A stretch of 64,000 nt of DNA from CAYJAD01 sp964370015 (GTDB lineage Bacteria > Desulfobacterota > Desulfovibrionia > Desulfovibrionales > Desulfovibrionaceae). This document shows positions 59,481-64,000 of the stretch, piece after piece. Numbering within the stretch: position 1 is the stretch's first letter; every line of letters begins with the position of its first letter. The notes beneath the pieces are model-generated. The model saw only the letters and a list, made by a program, of their open reading frames with translations, searched no databases and was not told the origin of the DNA. Location: assembly GCA_964370015.1 (NCBI GenBank), contig CAYJHD010000003.1, positions 3,211 through 67,210 on the forward strand, in the 5' to 3' direction. Position numbers and translations under genes: made by a program.

Positions 59481-60467
59481 ATGACCTGTCCTGTTCCCTA
59501 CACTGTGGCCCTGCAACATTGCCCTTCTTACGCCTTTGAGCAGGTGCAAGAAGCCGTCAAACTGGTGTTGCAAGACAGCGGCATTGTGGGATGTGGCCAT
59601 AACCAAACACAGCAAAATCCCAAGCTCACACGCGGTATGCATGTGTTGGTGAAACCCAATCTTTTGCGCGCGCAGGAGTTATCTTGCACCCATCCTCATG
59701 TGGTGAAAGCCCTATGCGTGGCTTTGCAAGAACAGGGCATTAAAGTGCTGGTGGCCGATTCAGCGGGCTTTGGCACGGCATCCTCAGTGGCACAAAGCAT
59801 AGGTTTGCAAGAAGCCTTACGTCCTTTAGGTTTGCAGGTGCAAGAATTTAACGGCGTGCAAAAGCTCCCCTTGCGCTTTGGGGCAAAAAATCTCGGCTCA
59901 TGGGGCATTGCCAAACAAGCATTGGAATGCGATGCCATATTTTCTTTGCCGCGCATAAAAGCCCATAGCCAAATGGGCATGACCTTAAGCGTGAAAAATC
60001 TTTTTGGATGCATTGTGGGCTTGCGTAAAGCTCTGGCCCATGCCGTGCAAGGAAAGGATTTGGAAGATTTTTGTCATAGTATTTTAGCCCTGTATGCAGC
60101 TTTACCCACCACGGTGGCCTTGGCAGACGGCATAGTGGCCATGCATAAGAGGGGGCCTTCGGGCGGCGAGCCGTATAACCTTAATATATTGGCGGCAAGC
60201 ACCAATGCCCTGGCCTTGGACACGGCCATATACGCTCTTTTGCACAAAAAGCCCAGTGAAATTCCCCTGTGGCACAGTGCCCAAAATGCCAACATGTCCG
60301 AAGCCTTTGAGCAAAATATTCATTATATTGGCGCGCAACCGCCACACATATACCCTAGCACTCAAGAGACAGACTTTGCATTGCCCGCGCAGCTCATGGA
60401 TGTGTGTTTTCAGCCGCACAGGCTGTTGCAAAGCCTTGCCAAAAGAGTGTGGAATCGTACTTTTTAA
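59481..60467 (+). CDS. DUF362-domain protein
   Basis: The 328-residue protein has the DUF362 core: a LVKPNLL strand near residue 57, the HPHVVKALCVALQEQG helix, ADSAGFGTA near 92, SLPRIKAHSQMGMTLSVKNLFGCIVGLRKALAHA near 155 and LADGIVAMHKRGPSGGEP near 208. In other DUF362 proteins this domain may be fused to ferredoxin clusters; here no cysteine cluster is present. The function is not known; a role in iron-sulfur or quinone chemistry has been suggested from context elsewhere. It is in a row with yfcE-like and thiE. Confidence 0.85.
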   Translation: MTCPVPYTVALQHCPSYAFEQVQEAVKLVLQDSGIVGCGHNQTQQNPKLTRGMHVLVKPNLLRAQELSCTHPHVVKALCVALQEQGIKVLVADSAGFGTASSVAQSIGLQEALRPLGLQVQEFNGVQKLPLRFGAKNLGSWGIAKQALECDAIFSLPRIKAHSQMGMTLSVKNLFGCIVGLRKALAHAVQGKDLEDFCHSILALYAALPTTVALADGIVAMHKRGPSGGEPYNLNILAASTNALALDTAIYALLHKKPSEIPLWHSAQNANMSEAFEQNIHYIGAQPPHIYPSTQETDFALPAQLMDVCFQPHRLLQSLAKRVWNRTF

Positions 60468-60476
60468 GGAGACGCT

Positions 60477-61115
60477 ATGCCCTGTATTTTACCTAACCAA
60501 ACAGATATGTATGCCCTTACCGACAGCAAGCTCAGCCTTGGGCGTCCTTTGGAGTATGTGGCACGCGCTCTTTTAGAAAGCGGTGTGAAGATTTTGCAAT
60601 ATCGCGAAAAAAAGGCCAAAGCCGGTCAAATGCTGGAAGAATGCCGCCTTTTACGTGCTTTAACTTTGGAAGCCGGCGCGTGTTTCATTGTGAATGATCA
60701 CATAGACATTGCCCTTTTGGTGGATGCCGATGGCGTGCATGTGGGTCAGGAAGATTTGCCGGTGACGGAAGTACGCCGCCTTGTGGGGCCCAGTAAAATC
60801 ATTGGTCTTTCCACACACAATGCCCAGCAATTGCAAGAGGCCAAGGAGCTTGGCGCAGATTATGTGGGCGTGGGACCCATTTTTGCCACGCAAACCAAGG
60901 AAGATGTGTGCGCCCCCGTGGGTTATGACTATTTAAGCCATGCGGCCAAGCATAGTGCCTTGCCCTTTGTGGCCATTGGCGGCATTAAAGAGCATAATAT
61001 AGCAGAAGTGGTGCGCCATGGAGCGTATTGTTGTGCTTTGGTTTCGGAATTGGTGGGAGCAGAGGATATTGGCGGCAAGGTAAACAGTGTGCGCCTGGCC
61101 ATGCAAGCAAAGTAA
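60477..61115 (+). CDS. thiE: Thiamine-phosphate synthase ThiE
   Basis: ThiE joins the pyrimidine and thiazole phosphates into thiamine monophosphate, which ThiL at 3.4 kb then phosphorylates. The 212-residue TIM barrel has MYALTDSK near residue 11, VKILQYREKKAKAG near 37, CFIVNDHIDIALLVDADGVHVGQEDLP near 69, IIGLSTHN near 107, VGVGPIFATQTKED near 129 and FVAIGGI near 164. AAGGAG precedes the ATG. There is no TPP riboswitch room between it and the DUF362 gene. Confidence 0.95.
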   Translation: MPCILPNQTDMYALTDSKLSLGRPLEYVARALLESGVKILQYREKKAKAGQMLEECRLLRALTLEAGACFIVNDHIDIALLVDADGVHVGQEDLPVTEVRRLVGPSKIIGLSTHNAQQLQEAKELGADYVGVGPIFATQTKEDVCAPVGYDYLSHAAKHSALPFVAIGGIKEHNIAEVVRHGAYCCALVSELVGAEDIGGKVNSVRLAMQAK

Positions 61116-61140
61116 CAATGCAGTAAAAATAACGCTGTCG

Positions 61141-61168
61141 TTGACATGTGCCCCAAGGCGCATACAAT
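61141..61168 (+). promoter_or_regulatory. Sigma-70 promoter of hisI-hisG
   Basis: TTGACA (61141-61146), a 16-base spacer and TACAAT (61163-61168) fit sigma-70 well. The predicted start near 61175 leaves a leader of about 22 bases with a GAAGG site before hisI. Confidence 0.65.
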
Positions 61169-61196
61169 GGCTTTTATCTTATGGAAGAAGGTAGTC

Positions 61197-61607
61197 ATGC
61201 AAGGGAATGCAAAAGATTTTCAAGGGGAATTTACGCCCCTGTTTAAACCGGAAGTGAATAATGGCCTTGTGGCAGCCATTGCCCAAGACCATGAAAGCGG
61301 TGAAGTGCTCATGCTGGCTTGGATGGACGAGCAAGCGTGGCAAAAAACCTTGGAAACGGGCCATGCCCACTATTATAGCCGTAGCCGCAAAGAGTTGTGG
61401 CATAAGGGCGGAACTTCCGGTCATGTGCAAAAAGTACATGCCATTCGCCTTGACTGTGATAGCGATGCTGTTATCTTGCGCGTAGAACAAATTGGCGGAG
61501 CGGCCTGTCATAAGGGCTACCGTTCTTGCTTTTACCGCGAATACAAGGACAAGACTGTAACTCAATGCAGTCCCTATATATTTAATCCTGAGGAGATTTA
61601 TTCATGA
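61197..61607 (+). CDS. hisI: Phosphoribosyl-AMP cyclohydrolase HisI
   Basis: HisI opens the purine ring of phosphoribosyl-AMP in histidine synthesis. The 136-residue enzyme has the full signature: AWMDEQAW, ATG-type TGHAHYYSRSRKELWHKG-G near residue 60, TSGHVQKV, and the metal residues LDCDSDAV and GGAACHKGYRSCFYR. There is no fused HisE, so the pyrophosphohydrolase is a separate gene elsewhere. ATG 61197 follows GAAGG; the frame from 61146 lies inside the promoter. Its stop overlaps hisG by four bases. Confidence 0.95.
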   Translation: MQGNAKDFQGEFTPLFKPEVNNGLVAAIAQDHESGEVLMLAWMDEQAWQKTLETGHAHYYSRSRKELWHKGGTSGHVQKVHAIRLDCDSDAVILRVEQIGGAACHKGYRSCFYREYKDKTVTQCSPYIFNPEEIYS

Positions 61608-62488
61608 GTCAGCCCATCTTGAAACTCGGCATACCAAAAGGTTCCCTTGAAGACGCCACCATTAACCTTTTTGAGCGCGCAGGATGGAAAATTCGTAAGC
61701 ATCATCGCAACTATTTTCCGGAAATAAATGATCCTGAAATCAATGCTTCCCTTTGCCGCGTACAAGAAATTGGCAATTATGTGGTGGACGGCATTTTGGA
61801 TGCAGGCCTTGCCGGTTTAGATTGGCTCATAGAAACAGGTGCCTATGACCAATTGGTAAAAGTATCTGATTTGGTGTACTCCAAAACGTCCAATCGTCCT
61901 GCACGTTGGGTGCTGGCTGTGGCCGGTGATTCTCCGTATTATAAGGCAGAAGACTTGGCCGGAAAGCGCATCGCCACCGAATTGGAAGGCATCACCAAAA
62001 AATATTTTGAAGAAAAAAATGTGGATGTTTCCGTATTTTATTCTTGGGGTGCCACCGAGGCCAAAGTGGTGGAAGGCCTTGCCGACGGCATTGTGGAAGT
62101 GACCGAAACGGGCACCACCATCCGCGCCCACGGTTTACGCATCATTGATGAAGTAAAAAGTTCCAATACGGTTTTTGTATGCTCCAAAGCCGCTTGGGAA
62201 GATCCAGAAAAACGCCGCAAAATTGAACAAATTGACCTCTTATTGCAAGGCGCGCTGCATGCAGAAAGCCTCGTGGCCATTAAGCTCAACGCCCCTGCCA
62301 ATAATTTAGACGCCATTTTGGACATTTTGCCAGCCTTGAATTCTCCCACCGTGTCGCCCTTGCGCAACACGGAATGGTTATCGGTGGAAACTGTGGTGGG
62401 CACCGGACTTGTGCGTGATCTTATTCCTAAATTACGCAAAGCCGGCGCCGAAGGTATTATTGAATACGCTTTAAATAAGGTAATTTAG
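61604..62488 (+). CDS. hisG: ATP phosphoribosyltransferase HisG, long form
   Basis: HisG carries out the first, feedback-regulated step of histidine synthesis. The 294-residue protein is the long type, with catalytic core LKLGIPKGSLEDATINLFERAGW, KYFEEKNVDVSVFYSWGATEAKVVEGLADGIVEVTETGTTIRA-like region near residues 140-175, and a C-terminal ACT-like regulatory domain (from about 220) that binds histidine. It needs no HisZ partner. The overlap with hisI (ATGA) couples translation. The YkgJ gene follows after seven bases. Confidence 0.95.
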   Translation: MSQPILKLGIPKGSLEDATINLFERAGWKIRKHHRNYFPEINDPEINASLCRVQEIGNYVVDGILDAGLAGLDWLIETGAYDQLVKVSDLVYSKTSNRPARWVLAVAGDSPYYKAEDLAGKRIATELEGITKKYFEEKNVDVSVFYSWGATEAKVVEGLADGIVEVTETGTTIRAHGLRIIDEVKSSNTVFVCSKAAWEDPEKRRKIEQIDLLLQGALHAESLVAIKLNAPANNLDAILDILPALNSPTVSPLRNTEWLSVETVVGTGLVRDLIPKLRKAGAEGIIEYALNKVI

Positions 62489-62495
62489 GTATTGT

Positions 62496-63266
62496 ATGTC
62501 AGAAAAGGATGCTTCTCAAAATTTTTTGGATTCTTTGCCAGAACTGCAAGAGGGCCAGCGCTTTAGTTTTGCTTGTAATGAAAAGGTGCCTTGCTTCAAC
62601 CGCTGTTGTGCAGAGCTCACCTTGCCCTTAACACCTTACGATGTTTTACGTTTGTGTCGTCATTTTGGCATTGAAAGCGAAAAGCTTTTGAAAGAACATA
62701 CGCAAATGCGTACCTTTCCTGACACGGGTTTTCCCTTACCCTTATTAAAAATGCTTGCCGGCCCCTCAGAGCCTTGTCCCTTTGTGACGCCGGCAGGCTG
62801 TTCCATCTATGAAGATAGACCCGGCGCATGCCGTACCTATCCTCTGGGCCGCGGCACCAAGGTGGGCGAAAATGGCAAAGTGGTGGAGCGTTTCTTTGTG
62901 GTGCAAGAAGAGCATTGCAAGGGCTTTGACAATGGTCCCGCTTGGACTGCCCATGAATGGCTCAAAGATCAAGGTCTTGAGCCTTACAACGAATCCAATG
63001 ACCGCTACATGCAGCTCATGGCCAAGGTGAAAGCCTCAGGCGCGCCCGTTTCCAATAAAATGGCCACCATGGTTATTTTGTGTCTCTATCAATTGGATCG
63101 CTTCCGCGTCTTCTTGGCGGACATGAAAATATTTGAAAAAGTGGAAATCGACACAACCCGATGTACGCGCATCATGGCTGAAGATGAAGCTTGTTTGGAC
63201 TTTGCCTATGAATGGCTAGAATTGGTGATATTCGGATCATGCCCCACCTTGAAGCGCAAGGCTTAA
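62496..63266 (+). CDS. YkgJ-family cysteine-cluster protein
   Basis: The 256-residue protein has the YkgJ-type zinc/iron-cluster cysteines: CNEKVPCFNRCCAEL near residue 27, CPFVTPAGCSIYEDRPGACRTYPLG near 94-117, and a fourth region with EEHCKGFD near 140. The family (Pfam CxxCxxCC) may bind metal; the biochemical role is not known. It follows hisG closely and overlaps the start of rfaE2, so the three read as one unit with hisI. Confidence 0.85.
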   Translation: MSEKDASQNFLDSLPELQEGQRFSFACNEKVPCFNRCCAELTLPLTPYDVLRLCRHFGIESEKLLKEHTQMRTFPDTGFPLPLLKMLAGPSEPCPFVTPAGCSIYEDRPGACRTYPLGRGTKVGENGKVVERFFVVQEEHCKGFDNGPAWTAHEWLKDQGLEPYNESNDRYMQLMAKVKASGAPVSNKMATMVILCLYQLDRFRVFLADMKIFEKVEIDTTRCTRIMAEDEACLDFAYEWLELVIFGSCPTLKRKA

Positions 63267-63781
63267 GCCTCTCACATCCCAAGATTTGGAAAGCCGAAGA
63301 GCTGGTACACAAACTTGCTCTGGAGCTTTCGGAAAATCGCAAGGAAAACGGACAGCAGGATAAGGCCCATGTGGTCTTCACCAATGGCTGTTATGATGTG
63401 TTGCATCCAGGGCACGTGGCATTGTTAGAAGATGCCAAAAAGCTAGGTGAAGTGCTGGTGCTGGCTTTAAACTCCGATGCTTCCGTGCGACGTTTGGGTA
63501 AAGGTAAGGACAGGCCCATCAACTCTTTAAGTGTACGCGCCTTCATGGCGGCGCATTTACAAAGCGTGGACTATGTGACCAGCTTTGACGAAGATACGCC
63601 GCTGGAAATCATCCAATTGCTCAAACCCAATATATTGGTCAAGGGCGGTGATTGGAGCGTGGAAAACATTGTGGGCGCGGACTTTGTGCAAAGCACTGGC
63701 GGACTGGTATATTCCTTACCCTTATTGAAAGGATATTCCACCACCGGCCTTTTGGAACGCATTCGACAAGATGCGCCGTAG
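63239..63781 (+). CDS. rfaE2: D-glycero-beta-D-manno-heptose 1-phosphate adenylyltransferase (RfaE2)
   Basis: This enzyme makes ADP-heptose for the lipopolysaccharide inner core. The 180-residue nucleotidyltransferase has VFTNGCYDVLHPGHVALLEDAKKLG (HxGH motif) near residue 46, NSDASVRRLGKGKDRPI near 78 and LVKGGDW near 125, with ending YSTTGLLERIR. The kinase half (RfaE1) is not fused, so it is a separate protein elsewhere. ATG 63239 overlaps the end of ykgJ by 28 bases; no strong ribosome site is visible, so coupling is likely. A terminator follows. Confidence 0.92.
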   Translation: MPHLEAQGLSLSHPKIWKAEELVHKLALELSENRKENGQQDKAHVVFTNGCYDVLHPGHVALLEDAKKLGEVLVLALNSDASVRRLGKGKDRPINSLSVRAFMAAHLQSVDYVTSFDEDTPLEIIQLLKPNILVKGGDWSVENIVGADFVQSTGGLVYSLPLLKGYSTTGLLERIRQDAP

Positions 63782-63806
63782 TACAATTGCTCTTTATGAA
63801 AATGAA

Positions 63807-63840
63807 AAGCCTTGGGGACAACACCTCCAAGGTTTTTTTT
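63807..63840 (+). terminator. Terminator after rfaE2
   Basis: CCTTGG (63810-63815) pairs with CCAAGG (63827-63832), extended by GG/CC around an internal bulge, and is followed by eight T. The last 160 bases to the right edge show no gene. Confidence 0.8.
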
Positions 63841-64000
63841 GTATCATATACAAAGTGCCATGCATTTGTTTTTGTACTCATACCCTTGTTCCTAACTTGT
63901 GCGCTTCTTTGTGCATAAACTGTATATTTTATATAATTTCAATGTTATATATACTTTAAGTAAACCACGTAAAAAATAAGAATGTTCTCTTTTTACATTT

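Noticed and set aside
60467..60477. TPP riboswitch before thiE
   Set aside because: Only nine bases separate the DUF362 stop from the thiE start; thiL also has no leader of the needed size.
1..64000. tRNA, rRNA and CRISPR features
   Set aside because: No tRNA-like cloverleaf with a T-arm, no rRNA segment and no regularly spaced repeat-spacer array was seen by eye in any gap.

Overview
The window looks like a chromosomal segment of a motile, Gram-negative member of the Desulfovibrionales (a Desulfovibrio-like organism of moderate GC). This is inferred from the flgI-flgJ-flgN-flgK-flgL-csrA-fliW block, the HisF sequence style, sigma-54 type promoters on flagellar genes, an autotransporter, heptose (LPS) synthesis and an ornithine-lipid synthase. 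No rRNA, tRNA or CRISPR array was seen.

Layout. 1-8.7 kb: end of a TtcA-like PP-loop protein, an M23 endopeptidase, a candidate sigma-54-driven small RNA, an amino-acid ABC permease, flgM, thiL, a UvrD-type helicase and mutY. 8.8-14 kb: a phage-derived patch (GH108 endolysin with an EF-hand loop, a MITE-like element, terminase large subunit, GNAT-like protein, S24 repressor, Mor-like activator) without capsid or tail genes, then a small FeoB-associated-type protein. 14.3-22.7 kb: hisH-hisF, a diguanylate cyclase, a large PAS-GAF-GGDEF-EAL protein, LarE and phenylacetate-CoA ligase. 22.9-27.3 kb: two tandem FecR-domain proteins with glycine/aspartate-rich repeats. 27.4-35 kb: the flagellar operon, reading leftward. 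35-37.5 kb: a PHP phosphoesterase and a U32 protein. 37.6-41 kb: phoB-phoR-pstB-phoU, reading leftward. 41.4-49.5 kb: autotransporter, LpoA-like lipoprotein, gatC-gatA, cheW and gap. 50.2-54.9 kb: pstS-pstC-pstA followed by a bifunctional ornithine-lipid synthase. 54.9-57.4 kb: TauE/SafE exporter, YdjM-like protein, EamA transporter and a very short flagellar rod-like protein. 58.7-63.8 kb: Trm112-like, YfcE-like, DUF362, thiE, hisI-hisG, a YkgJ cysteine-cluster protein and rfaE2.

How the genes fit together. The phosphate system is split over two loci joined by matching 11-bp PhoB-type repeats upstream of phoB and pstS; the ornithine-lipid synthase beside pstA fits phosphorus-free membrane lipid production. 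Flagellar assembly is linked by sigma-54-like promoters upstream of flgM, flgN and flgI and by the csrA-fliW pair. The most interesting non-coding items are the candidate sigma-54 small RNA at 1482-1552, whose loop exposes an anti-Shine-Dalgarno sequence, and a modular intergenic repeat family near 41.3, 49.7 and 57.7-58.4 kb. Several start codons were moved to internal positions where a ribosome binding site or family alignment decided it.
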